Source: Pseudoalteromonas sp. 0303
GTDB taxonomy: Bacteria > Pseudomonadota > Gammaproteobacteria > Enterobacterales > Alteromonadaceae
Direction: 5' to 3'
Assembly: GCF_013349995.1 (NCBI RefSeq)
Contig: NZ_JABVXF010000022.1
Span: 25,529 to 89,528, forward strand
Length of the DNA stretch: 64,000 nt
Part shown: in pieces, positions 34,948-43,989 of the stretch
How the letters are laid out: each line of letters opens with the position of its first letter
How positions within the stretch are numbered: position 1 is the first letter of the stretch
Notes under the pieces: model-generated
The model's database searches: none
What the model saw: only the letters and a program-made list of their open reading frames with translations
Told to the model about the DNA's origin: nothing
Position numbers and translations under genes: made by a program

Positions 34948-36432
34948 ATGCTGTTAGAAAAAGCGAACCAACTACTGAATGAGAACAAGCTGAAAGAGGC
35001 CGAGTTTCATTTTAAAACCATTCTCGATTCAGATCCTGAAAATGGCGAAGCGTTATTTGGATTAGGCCGCATTGCACTGCGTTTAGAACGTTATGATGCA
35101 GCGGTTTACCTTTTACAAAGAGCCTGTGAGCGACTACCTCACATGCTTGAACCGCTCCACGCCCTTGCCGATGCTTTTAATGGCGTACATTCACCGCAAG
35201 ATGCCTTAACCGTACTCGAATATGCAAAATCAATTGCCAGCCACAACCCTGAGCCACATTACTATCTTGCCCAGCATTATTTAACCTATGGTGAGCTAGA
35301 CAAAGCCTACAGTATTTTAAAGCATGCACTCGGTATGGGAAATTATCCAGTGACGGCGTACATTTTATTTGAACTTGTGCAGTTTGGGCGCTTTAGCAAT
35401 GAAGAAAATTACATAAATGAGCTACACCAGTTTTTAACTTTAACCAATAATCTACGTTTAAAAATGGTGTGTTATTATGCCCTTGGTAAAAGCTATGATC
35501 AGTTAAATGATACCGAGCAAGCCTTTAACTACTTTAGCCTAGCTAATAAGTTACAAACAAAACTCACGCAGTTTAAAACCCGTGACTTAGTGCCGTTTTA
35601 TCAGCGCATCATAGAGCAAAATACAGCTGAACTAATTGATGCCAGAGACAAAACATTCACAGGCACAATTACACCCATTTTTATTATAGGCATGCCAAGA
35701 AGTGGCTCAACGCTGGTAGAGCAAATGCTGGCAAGCCATGATGATTTTGCCAGCCTTGGCGAAGATGCCAGTATCAGCAATCAGGTTGTTGCATACCTTG
35801 AACAACAAACACAACTCCCCTACCCAGATTGCTTAGCAGAGCTGAACCAAGGGCTAATTAACAATGCCCGCACTATTTATATTGAACGAATAAAGCAAGC
35901 GCCAGTTGTACGCCCCTTTATGATCAATAAGCTGCCTGCTAACTATCAGTCACTTGGATTGATTTACCTACTTTTTCCTAATGCCAAGTTTATTAATATG
36001 CAGCGCGAGTATAATGCAATTGCTTGGTCGGTTTTTAGCAACTACTTTGCTGAAAACGAACCTTATTTTTGTTCACTCCCAGAGTTTAAACAGTATTTTG
36101 ATTTGTATCAGCAGTTAATGGAGCATTGGCAAAACGTGATGCCAGAGGCGGTTTTTGATTTAAGCTATGAGGCACTTATAAGTGACAGCGAACAAACACT
36201 AACAGCTCTGTGTAAGTTCTTAAACATTGAATACAGCACACAGTTTTTAGATTTTTATAAGTCAAAAAAACCGGTGGCAACGCTCAGCAAAACGGCTGTA
36301 AGACAGCCGTTAAGTGATAAAGCATTAGAGAAATACAAACGCTACGAGAGCGCAATGCACACGCTTATGCGTGAGTCTCAAACCAGTTCAACAAGTCAAC
36401 AAACTGATCAAAACGCGCCTTTGGGTGAGTAA
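34948..36432 (+). CDS. TPR-containing sulfotransferase
   Basis: This 494-residue protein joins N-terminal tetratricopeptide repeats (about 1-220, helices such as AEFHFKTILDSDPENGEALFG) to a PAPS-dependent sulfotransferase domain. The 5'-phosphosulfate loop is MPRSGSTLVEQ (249-259), and a QREYNAIAWSVFSNYF segment lies near the 3'-phosphate site. Similar fusions often sit next to TonB-dependent receptors in Alteromonadales and some alphaproteobacteria; the acceptor is not known. There is no signal peptide. The gene overlaps the convergent hydrolase gene by 68 bp. Confidence 0.85.
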   Translation: MLLEKANQLLNENKLKEAEFHFKTILDSDPENGEALFGLGRIALRLERYDAAVYLLQRACERLPHMLEPLHALADAFNGVHSPQDALTVLEYAKSIASHNPEPHYYLAQHYLTYGELDKAYSILKHALGMGNYPVTAYILFELVQFGRFSNEENYINELHQFLTLTNNLRLKMVCYYALGKSYDQLNDTEQAFNYFSLANKLQTKLTQFKTRDLVPFYQRIIEQNTAELIDARDKTFTGTITPIFIIGMPRSGSTLVEQMLASHDDFASLGEDASISNQVVAYLEQQTQLPYPDCLAELNQGLINNARTIYIERIKQAPVVRPFMINKLPANYQSLGLIYLLFPNAKFINMQREYNAIAWSVFSNYFAENEPYFCSLPEFKQYFDLYQQLMEHWQNVMPEAVFDLSYEALISDSEQTLTALCKFLNIEYSTQFLDFYKSKKPVATLSKTAVRQPLSDKALEKYKRYESAMHTLMRESQTSSTSQQTDQNAPLGE

Positions 36433-37267
36433 GCATATTAATGTGATCATAATCGACCTTATGGCCAAACTTACGGCCATAAATGGTCATCGTTTGCTTA
36501 CCAATGCCCGACTCTTCCATAAATTTTTCAATATCAATCGGCTGGCATAGGGCTTTATCTTTAACACCCGCCACATGCATAATGGGTGGAAGTGCCTTAT
36601 CAGCTAATGCGTTGGCGTAATTAAAGCCATCGTCAGTATCGACCCAAGGTTTACGCTTAGCCCACTGCATACTTTGATAATGTGATTTACGGGTTTCATC
36701 ATCACTGCCCCATTTCAGTTTTTTAGCAGGCACAAAACCATGCTTACGAGCAACTAATGGCGCCAAGCCATACCAGATCAAATTACCTTGAATATACTTG
36801 CTTGGATGATGGTTATACAAGGACCGTTTAGAACCAAAATAGCCGCAGGCTTTCACATCATCAATCAACTCAGGAAAACGGGCAAACACACTGTTCATTA
36901 ACACCCCACCCCATGAGTGCGCCACCCAATAACGCGCAGGCTCGCCTTCAAGCTGCTTAATTTTATCTAAAAATGCGGGGATATCTTCTAAAATAGCCTC
37001 GGTTTGGCCATACTTTGCATGCTTTGAAATCGCAGGTTTACTTTCACCACGACCGCGTAAATCAGCCACATAGCAAACATAGCCATGCTCAGCTAAAAAT
37101 GGCGCTAAACCTTTGTTGCTGTGGGTGTAAAAGATTTTGCCATTTTCAACGGCACCATGCATAAAAAACACCGTAGGGCCTTTCGCATCAGTCTTACTGA
37201 TACGGCGCAAATGTAAGGTTTGGCTTTCGGCGAGTTTAATAAACACCGATTCTTGTTTAATCGTCAC
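36365..37267 (-). CDS. Alpha/beta hydrolase
   Basis: This 300-residue serine hydrolase has an oxyanion-hole stretch VFFMHGAVENG, nucleophile elbow AHSWGGV (Ser at about 119) and C-terminal histidine in YDHINMLTHP. The early ADLRGRGES motif is typical of lysophospholipase/esterase-like members. The substrate is not readable. The last 68 bp are shared with the end of the sulfotransferase gene on the other strand. No signal peptide is present. Confidence 0.8.
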   Translation of the reverse strand: MTIKQESVFIKLAESQTLHLRRISKTDAKGPTVFFMHGAVENGKIFYTHSNKGLAPFLAEHGYVCYVADLRGRGESKPAISKHAKYGQTEAILEDIPAFLDKIKQLEGEPARYWVAHSWGGVLMNSVFARFPELIDDVKACGYFGSKRSLYNHHPSKYIQGNLIWYGLAPLVARKHGFVPAKKLKWGSDDETRKSHYQSMQWAKRKPWVDTDDGFNYANALADKALPPIMHVAGVKDKALCQPIDIEKFMEESGIGKQTMTIYGRKFGHKVDYDHINMLTHPKARFDQFVDLLNWFETHA

Positions 37268-37649
37268 GTTTGACCTTTTTATTCTTATAGACTCATCGTA
37301 CCAGTATTAAGGTACGACAGTCTATTTAGCAAAGCAAGTTTTTGGCTGGCGATTGCCACTCAAAATGAGAATCTCAGGCACTATGAGATTTTGATAAAAT
37401 AGTAACACCAATGCAGAGCCATTTTTCATTGAAGTTAGACTTGCACGAGCCTCTAAGTACTAACTAAAACTCACTCATGCGAACCTTTTAAAGGAGCTTT
37501 TGTTATATATGGTTTTGTTGTGTGTGGTGGAATTAGTTTAAACGAATTTAATGAAGAACTTAACACACTGGTCTACACTTATTATAACAGTGCTTATGAA
37601 CCCGACCTTAATTGCTTTCAAGCTCTTACAGTTGGGAGATTCGTATTAG
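37268..37649. other. 382-bp intergenic region upstream of the REC-REC-kinase-like gene
   Basis: Small inverted repeats are present: TCGTACC/GGTACGA (about 37295-37316) and AATCTCA/TGAGATT (about 37369-37391). A strong AAAGGAG lies at 37489-37495 with an ATG 13 bp later that opens only a 10-codon frame. Another frame (37520-37672) overlaps the next gene. No clear gene is present. It separates conserved genes from an AT-rich signalling block. Confidence 0.4.
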
Positions 37650-37672
37650 GTGAGTCTTCAAAAAACCCATAA
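37520..37672 (+). CDS. Possible small protein overlapping the next gene start
   Basis: A 50-codon frame from a GTG reads CGGISLNEFNEELNTLVYTY and continues to a TAA at 37670. It overlaps the first 23 bp of the REC-REC-kinase-like gene in another frame, as coupled genes do. The frame is open upstream to about 37457, and an AAAGGAG lies 25 bp before the GTG, too far for a normal ribosome binding site. It could be a small gene, a remnant or chance. No family recognised. Confidence 0.2.
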   Translation: MCGGISLNEFNEELNTLVYTYYNSAYEPDLNCFQALTVGRFVLGESSKNP

Positions 37673-39302
37673 GCCAGATCTGATCAACAATAACAACTCA
37701 ATTAAAATATTTTTCGAATCAACTATGGAATTATTAATACAGAAGAATAACACTAGGTTTACCTCGTTAACTGTACTAGTTGTAGATACAGTGGCTAATA
37801 TGCGTATTACTGTTTCTAATATGCTTACTAACATTGGGGTCATGAAGGTTTTATATTCTTCAAATGGAAACCAGGCTTTAAGTTTATTACATAACAATAA
37901 AGTGGATATCATTATTACTGAGTTACAGTTACCCGAAATGGATGGAATTGAGTTACTTAGTAATATCCGAGCGGACGAAAAACTTTCTAATATACCTGTT
38001 GTTATTATGTCAGCTAATATCGAGCATTCTGAAGTGATTAGAGCTATTAATAGTGGAGTTTCTGAATATGTTGTTAAACCTTTTTCTGGTAAAATTCTAT
38101 GTGAGCGCCTTATTAGAGCATTAGATAACCCAATTAAAAAGTCGTCTTTACAAAGAGCGAATAAACAATCAAAGGATAATGCAAAACTAGAAAAGCAAAG
38201 TATTGAAGTATTAGTTGTTGACGATTCTATAGACAACATCGAAATAATTAGCGAAATATTATGTAAAAACTATAATGTTAGGGTTGCAACAAGTGGTGAA
38301 AAAGCTCTTAGAATTTGTAATGGTGATCACAAGCCAGATTTAATTCTGTTGGATATAATGATGCCTGAAATTGATGGCTTTGAAGTGTGTAAAAGACTCA
38401 AATCGAACCCTGAGACTCAACATATCTCAATTATTTTCATATCTGCCATGGACCAAGAGGAGGAAATTGTTCGTGGCCTTGAATTAGGTGCTGTTGACTA
38501 TATCACCAAGCCAGTTAACCAATCCATCGTTTTGGCAAGAGTTAATGTACACTCCCGTTTAGTTGAAACTAATAAGTTAATGCGGGAACAAATTGATACT
38601 TTTGTCGAGAACTTACGACTTCGGGATGATTTTGACCGCATTATGCAAAATGACTTAAAGAAACCTCTCCAAGAAATCTTTAAATCAGTAAATGTTTTAG
38701 AATCTCATGGTAGGGACTTATCGAAAGTCAAAAATAATACTTCGGCAATTAAATTAGCAACTAATAATTTATCACAAATGATTGATAACTTGCTTACACT
38801 TAACAAATTGGAAGATGGCAGCTACATATTAACCCCTACCGCTATTAATATTAATAAACTATTGCGAAATGTTGTTGAGAATTTTCATTTTTCAATTGTT
38901 GATAAGCATTTAGAAATCAATTTGAATACTGCCGATAATTTTAATGTGTACTGTGAAGAGTTATTGACATTATCATTATTTTCTAATTTAGTAAAAAACG
39001 CTATTGAAGCGGCTCCCCGAGGTTCTGCAGTAACTATATCTGTAACTAAGACTGCGCGATACGTCGTAACAACAATTCAAAACCGGGGTGCTGTTCCTGA
39101 ACAGATCAGAAACTCATTCTTTGATAAGTATGTAACAGCAGGGAAAAAAAATAGTGCTGGTGTAGGTACCTATGGAGCTAAGTTGATGACCGAAGTACAG
39201 CAAGGAAAAATAAAGTTTGATACATCTGAAGCGCAAGGCACTACATTGACAGTATCACTTCCTATTGCAGAAGAAAAAACAAGCAATTCAATGTTAGATT
39301 AG
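37650..39302 (+). CDS. Dual-receiver protein with degenerate histidine-kinase core
   Basis: This 550-residue cytoplasmic protein has REC1 (about 41-158), REC2 (about 186-305), a helical H-box-like region (325-385) and an ATPase domain (400-540). In REC1 the phospho-aspartate position is Glu91 (IIITELQLPEMDG) and one of the usual acidic pair is Thr. REC2 is canonical, with Asp235 in LLDIMMPEIDG. The kinase H-box reads MQNDLKKPL, so the phospho-histidine is replaced by Asn334. The ATP lid is only partly kept (NRGAVP; NSAGVGTYGAKLM). It should receive phosphate on REC2 but probably cannot autophosphorylate. It converges on the hybrid kinase gene. Confidence 0.85.
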   Translation: MSLQKTHKPDLINNNNSIKIFFESTMELLIQKNNTRFTSLTVLVVDTVANMRITVSNMLTNIGVMKVLYSSNGNQALSLLHNNKVDIIITELQLPEMDGIELLSNIRADEKLSNIPVVIMSANIEHSEVIRAINSGVSEYVVKPFSGKILCERLIRALDNPIKKSSLQRANKQSKDNAKLEKQSIEVLVVDDSIDNIEIISEILCKNYNVRVATSGEKALRICNGDHKPDLILLDIMMPEIDGFEVCKRLKSNPETQHISIIFISAMDQEEEIVRGLELGAVDYITKPVNQSIVLARVNVHSRLVETNKLMREQIDTFVENLRLRDDFDRIMQNDLKKPLQEIFKSVNVLESHGRDLSKVKNNTSAIKLATNNLSQMIDNLLTLNKLEDGSYILTPTAININKLLRNVVENFHFSIVDKHLEINLNTADNFNVYCEELLTLSLFSNLVKNAIEAAPRGSAVTISVTKTARYVVTTIQNRGAVPEQIRNSFFDKYVTAGKKNSAGVGTYGAKLMTEVQQGKIKFDTSEAQGTTLTVSLPIAEEKTSNSMLD

Positions 39303-39453
39303 GTGTCAGCTTATATAAATCTAAGAGCTAATAAGTTATGAACTGTATAAAAGCAATTCTAACTTTTAAAATCTTCAATCATATTTATTAAACCTACTGC
39401 CAGATTACCCCCCCTCTTTCATAATAACTATAGCAAATAATTTTCATTATTAA

Positions 39454-39666
39454 CTAGGTAAAAGTGTTTTTATATAAAACTTCATACCCATCCATATTGG
39501 GCATCCTAACATCGAGTAATATAATGTCAGGCTGGAATTTTTCTGTTATTTTTAACGCCTGTAAACCATTGGTTGCTGCCTTAATATAATATTCTGCCTG
39601 AAGAATCTCTTCTCGAATATCAATATTTTCTGGCACATCGTCAACTATTAATACCGTTTGTTTCAT
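39454..39666 (-). pseudogene. Truncated receiver-domain protein (70 aa)
   Basis: The frame encodes the first half of a receiver domain: VLIVDDVPENIDIREE and the phospho-aspartate site IILLDVRMPNMDGYEV (Asp52). After residue 63 it ends in LYKNTFT instead of the second half, so the conserved Thr/Ser and Lys are missing. A normal receiver is about 120 residues. The start codon overlaps the stop of the hybrid kinase gene by 4 bp, so the genes were clearly coupled. No remaining receiver sequence was found downstream. It is probably a deletion product, and its function is doubtful. Confidence 0.7.
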
Positions 39667-42600
39667 TCTCCTTTCATATATTTGAGCATGTGAACAACGA
39701 TCTCAAACGCACTTTCAAAATCATAATTTGATAAGCTTTCCTCTAGCTGGTTTATTCCTTTGACATTGTGAAATTGAAGTGATGGTTTTAGAGTGGTGAA
39801 CATTTTTTTTGCGACCACATTACTATTGTCTATCTCAGGTGTTAATTCGTTTAATTTTTGAATGAGTTCCTCAGAATCCAATACGGGGTCATCTAAATTG
39901 TCTTTGGACTGAAACTCAATAATCTTTCCTATCTCATCAAAGTCTTTATGCATCCCTTCAGTTAACTTATAAACTAACGATTCAAAAACATCATCACTGT
40001 CATGGTTAACTAACGCATCTTCTAACCTTTTAACAATTTCGTTTGTTTTAAAAGCTGCAATATTCCCTGTTACACCTTTTAATGTGTGCACTTCAAACCT
40101 CGCCCCATCAAAGGATTTATTAACAATTAAATCATGAATCATCTCGGGCGCATGTTTATAATTCAGCAAATATTTCTTTAATAGACCAATATAACTATCG
40201 CTATTATTCCCCAGTCTAGACAAACCTACACTAACGTTAAATCTTAATAACTTTTGTTTCAAAAGTTTGTTGTTGGTTGGCCTTTCGGTTACTGCATTAA
40301 CTTCTCGCTCCTTGAGTTCAATATGGTTTAACAGTGCTAAAAACAGCTCTTTTAAGTTAATGGGTTTTGATACATAGGCATTCATGCCAACTGCTTTTAC
40401 TTTTTCTTTCACAGTCACCATTGCATCAGCAGAGAGGGCAATAATAGGGATGTCGTTATATCCTTTTTCTCTTAAATAAGCACAAGCGTCGTAACCACTC
40501 ATAATAGGCATTTGTAAGTCCATTAAGATCACATCATAGTTAGGATTCCGCTCATACTCATCACACACCTCTTGGCCATTTTCAGTGACGGTCACAAAAA
40601 AACCTTCTCGCTCTAGTGTCTCTTGAATAACTTGTTTATTTATCTCATTGTCTTCGCCTACCAATATACGAGCCCCTAGTATTAACTCTAAATCAGGCAG
40701 GCTGCTACGATTTCTTTCATTGATGTCGATAACCGTTCTTGCACCGAAGGCATCCATAATGGCATTGTATAAGCTGAACTGAGTCACAGGCTTCATTAAA
40801 ATATAATTAATACCTAATAGTTCAACTTCATCAATAATTTCTGGATTACCGTAAGTCGCCACCAAAACAATATTAGGCGACGTGTCTATTTTTTGCTTTA
40901 TTTTCAGCCAAGTATCAACACCTGATAAATCAGGCATTTTCCAATCCATCAATATCAAATCAAAGGAATCATCAATAATATCAATCGCTTGCTGCCCACT
41001 CAACACCAGTTCATGGTTAACACCAAAATCATCTAAATATGCAGACATAACTTTTAGAGCGGCCTCATTATCATCAACGATCAACACCTTAATTTTATCC
41101 AGGCTATCCGGTATAATTAATTCTGGCGACTGCGTATTCGCTTTTCCTAGTTTAAAATCCAAGGTGAATTTAAAGACACTACCAACCCCATAGTCACTTT
41201 CAACTTCAATCAGCCCTCCCATTTTTTGCAACAAGTTATTAGCGATTGATAGCCCTAGGCCTGTGCCACCAAAGCGCCTGGTAGTGCTTGAATCAGCTTG
41301 ACTAAAGGCTTGAAATAAATTCCCCACCTGCTCATCGGTCATACCAATGCCGGTATCTTTAACTATAAAATCTAACCTTATTGATGAATTATTGACTGAA
41401 ACATCTTCGATGAAAACTAATACCTGGCCTTCAGATGTAAATTTAATGGCGTTACTGATAAGATTAATCAGCACCTGCTCAAGTCTTAACGGATCACCAT
41501 AAACGGCTCGTTTCAGCTTGTAGTTTTTAAAAAATACGAGTTCGATATCTTTTTCAAAAGCCTTAATACTCATCAATGATGATAATTCGTCGATAACCTC
41601 ATCTAAACTGAACTCAATATTTTCAATATCTAGTTTGCCTGCTTCTATTTTACTAAAATCAAGAATATCGTTAATAATACCGAGTAGGTTGTTAGCGGAG
41701 CTTTTTGTTTTTACAACATAATTTCGTTGACTTGAAGTTAAATCCGTTGCTTCTAATAACCTCGTTAAACCAATGATTGCATTCATTGGGGTTCTAATTT
41801 CATGAGACATATTGGCCAAGAAACTTGATTTAGCTTTAGTTGCAGCCTCTGCTTGTTGTTTTGCCCTTTTTAGCTCTTCTTGAAACTCTACCTGTTCCGT
41901 TATATCAACGGAAACACCGTTCATTATTTTAGGGGTTCCATCTTTGTGTCGAATAATACTACCGATGGCTTTTGTCCAAATTAATCGACCATCTGCTGGG
42001 CGTTTATATTTGTAGACCGAATTGAACATTGGTGCACCGGGAACTTGTGAATCCTGAAACTCTTGCAATGCTCTTTCAGCAGTTTCTGGATCGGCCTCAT
42101 ATAGTCTTGTGAACCACTCTGTTTCAAGGTTAAATTTAAAGTCCTTTTTATATTCCTCGCCTAAAATATCACAGGTTCTTTTTGAACTGATGTAGTACTG
42201 CGGATCATTAAAGTAAATGGTCCAATACCCCGCATTTGATAACTCAAGAGCAGTATCGCTTTTACTATACAGCTCTTCTAACTCTTCTCTCATTCGGAAC
42301 AACTCATTTTGAGAAGAAGCTTCACTTATAATTTGCCCTATTACGTTTGATATATTTAACAGTCTATGGCTATCAGTTTCTCGGAGTTTATTTTCTCCGA
42401 AAATATCTATAGCACCGACTATTTCGCCATTTACATTAGTCACAAGTTGAATAGCATAACTTTTAAAAAAACAATCATTGCTTTCTATATTCGGTATAAC
42501 ACGGTTATCATGTTTTATATCATTAGTGAAAAAAGGCTTTACTTTGCCAAGTATGGTATTTCCTAACGTATCTACAGCTATAGAGTTATATTTATTAATT

Positions 42601-43625
42601 TTAGGATCAGATTGGTGGCATTGAATATGAACCTCTTCACCATTTTTGCCACCCAAAACCTTATCATATGACTTATTGTCTACAACATGCCATAACCGAG
42701 CGAAATCTACGTCAAAGATACTAATAATTGCATTTGTTACTAATTGAATTTTATCCTCAAAACTTTTGTTGACGATTAAATCAGACATTAACTTCGATAT
42801 AAGGTTGGCTTGTTTTTCGCTTTTCTTCCTGTAAGTTATGTCTCTGGCAATAACTGCAACAACGTTTTTGCCCTCAAAAATTGCAGGACTTATAGAAAGT
42901 TGTGTATAAAGATTGGTGCCGTCATACCTTTTTGCAGCCCAGTCAACTTCAAGACCACCTAGCTTTAATGCTTTTTTCGAAATCTCAACCGCTTTATCTT
43001 TAGATATTGTCCCATCTTCCTGATATTCTTGAGAAAAGCTTAATACATGAATTTTACTTATGTCTAACTCATCTGGAATGTTATACATCTTTCTAGCAGC
43101 TTTATTTATAGAGATGTATTTGTATGTTGTAGAGTCGACAACCATAATGGCGTCTAATGAACTATCAAACAAATTAATTAGATTTGATTCGACTCGCTTT
43201 GGTTTTTCTTTAGTTTTATCAAGCGAAGTTGTCGCCACCTGTTCTTCTGTAATGTTTTGATTTATGCCGAATACTGTTTTAGCAATACCGTTGACATAGG
43301 CGATATCGCATATAGTTTTTATCCTAATAACTTCTTTATATTTTGACTTTTGATAAGAGTAGGTACATTCAAAATGCGTATCTTGATTAGAGATTGCTTG
43401 TACTAGAATATCTTGTAGTTTTTTTTCCTTTTTTGACGGCGGACATATTATTCTGGAGTTAAATACTCCAAAATTAAATTCATTACCTTCTGTTTGTTCT
43501 TCCCCAAGCATATTGAAATTACTGGGACTTGAATAAAATACATGAGGTTTTTCTAAATCCATGTGCCAACAACCGAATTTTAATAAATCAAGAGCTACCT
43601 CTTGATTATTCTTATTATTCAACAC
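39663..43625 (-). CDS. Hybrid sensor histidine kinase, PAS-PAS-GAF-PAS-HisKA-HATPase-REC-REC-HPt
   Basis: This 1320-residue soluble sensor carries a full phosphorelay. PAS-like domains lie at about 12-130, 150-270 and 455-585 and a GAF domain at 285-435. The H-box FLANMSHEIRTPMNAIIGL has His608; the ATPase has INLISNAIKF, KDTGIGM and GGTGLGLSI. Receivers have Asp895 (LILMDWKMP) and Asp1037 (VILMDLQMP), and the HPt histidine is His1181 (VHTLKGVTGNI). No membrane helix is evident, so the signal is internal. It is AT-rich and Asn/Lys-rich compared with flanking genes. The next gene is a truncated receiver, which leaves the output partner unclear; the convergent dual-REC protein is a candidate. 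Confidence 0.92.
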   Translation of the reverse strand: MLNNKNNQEVALDLLKFGCWHMDLEKPHVFYSSPSNFNMLGEEQTEGNEFNFGVFNSRIICPPSKKEKKLQDILVQAISNQDTHFECTYSYQKSKYKEVIRIKTICDIAYVNGIAKTVFGINQNITEEQVATTSLDKTKEKPKRVESNLINLFDSSLDAIMVVDSTTYKYISINKAARKMYNIPDELDISKIHVLSFSQEYQEDGTISKDKAVEISKKALKLGGLEVDWAAKRYDGTNLYTQLSISPAIFEGKNVVAVIARDITYRKKSEKQANLISKLMSDLIVNKSFEDKIQLVTNAIISIFDVDFARLWHVVDNKSYDKVLGGKNGEEVHIQCHQSDPKINKYNSIAVDTLGNTILGKVKPFFTNDIKHDNRVIPNIESNDCFFKSYAIQLVTNVNGEIVGAIDIFGENKLRETDSHRLLNISNVIGQIISEASSQNELFRMREELEELYSKSDTALELSNAGYWTIYFNDPQYYISSKRTCDILGEEYKKDFKFNLETEWFTRLYEADPETAERALQEFQDSQVPGAPMFNSVYKYKRPADGRLIWTKAIGSIIRHKDGTPKIMNGVSVDITEQVEFQEELKRAKQQAEAATKAKSSFLANMSHEIRTPMNAIIGLTRLLEATDLTSSQRNYVVKTKSSANNLLGIINDILDFSKIEAGKLDIENIEFSLDEVIDELSSLMSIKAFEKDIELVFFKNYKLKRAVYGDPLRLEQVLINLISNAIKFTSEGQVLVFIEDVSVNNSSIRLDFIVKDTGIGMTDEQVGNLFQAFSQADSSTTRRFGGTGLGLSIANNLLQKMGGLIEVESDYGVGSVFKFTLDFKLGKANTQSPELIIPDSLDKIKVLIVDDNEAALKVMSAYLDDFGVNHELVLSGQQAIDIIDDSFDLILMDWKMPDLSGVDTWLKIKQKIDTSPNIVLVATYGNPEIIDEVELLGINYILMKPVTQFSLYNAIMDAFGARTVIDINERNRSSLPDLELILGARILVGEDNEINKQVIQETLEREGFFVTVTENGQEVCDEYERNPNYDVILMDLQMPIMSGYDACAYLREKGYNDIPIIALSADAMVTVKEKVKAVGMNAYVSKPINLKELFLALLNHIELKEREVNAVTERPTNNKLLKQKLLRFNVSVGLSRLGNNSDSYIGLLKKYLLNYKHAPEMIHDLIVNKSFDGARFEVHTLKGVTGNIAAFKTNEIVKRLEDALVNHDSDDVFESLVYKLTEGMHKDFDEIGKIIEFQSKDNLDDPVLDSEELIQKLNELTPEIDNSNVVAKKMFTTLKPSLQFHNVKGINQLEESLSNYDFESAFEIVVHMLKYMKGE

Positions 43626-43989
43626 TTACAAAACCTCATATAGTTTATTATAACATTGTTGATGGCAAACCATTTCTGTACGAATGTATAAGGCTTGCAT
43701 TAATCCTTGAAAATAAAATTTCATTTCACCCCTGACAAATCCTTTTAGTGGAAATGTAATAAATTTTTCCTTTAATGGAAAATTGGAACATGGTTAACTT
43801 TTTACCCATTATCAACCAAGTTTTCCGTTTTATGCGCATAACAACTTAATTTTATAGTTAATTTTTCATATTCCACCATTAAAAACTAGTCAAGATGGCT
43901 GTAAAACTCAATTAACTTATAGAAATTTTCCGTTAGGGCATTCCAGAAAACTATAAATCACCCAGAAATCGGTTAGATCAAAATTAAAA
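43626..43989. other. 364-bp AT-rich divergent intergenic region
   Basis: No reading frame was supported. The region separates the divergent hybrid kinase and rlmF genes. It contains repeated TTTTCC boxes: a TTTTCC-TTTAAT-GGAAAA inverted repeat near 43766-43784 and two TTTTCCGTT copies near 43823 and 43927. These could be binding sites for a regulator or simply AT-rich noise. Confidence 0.4.
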
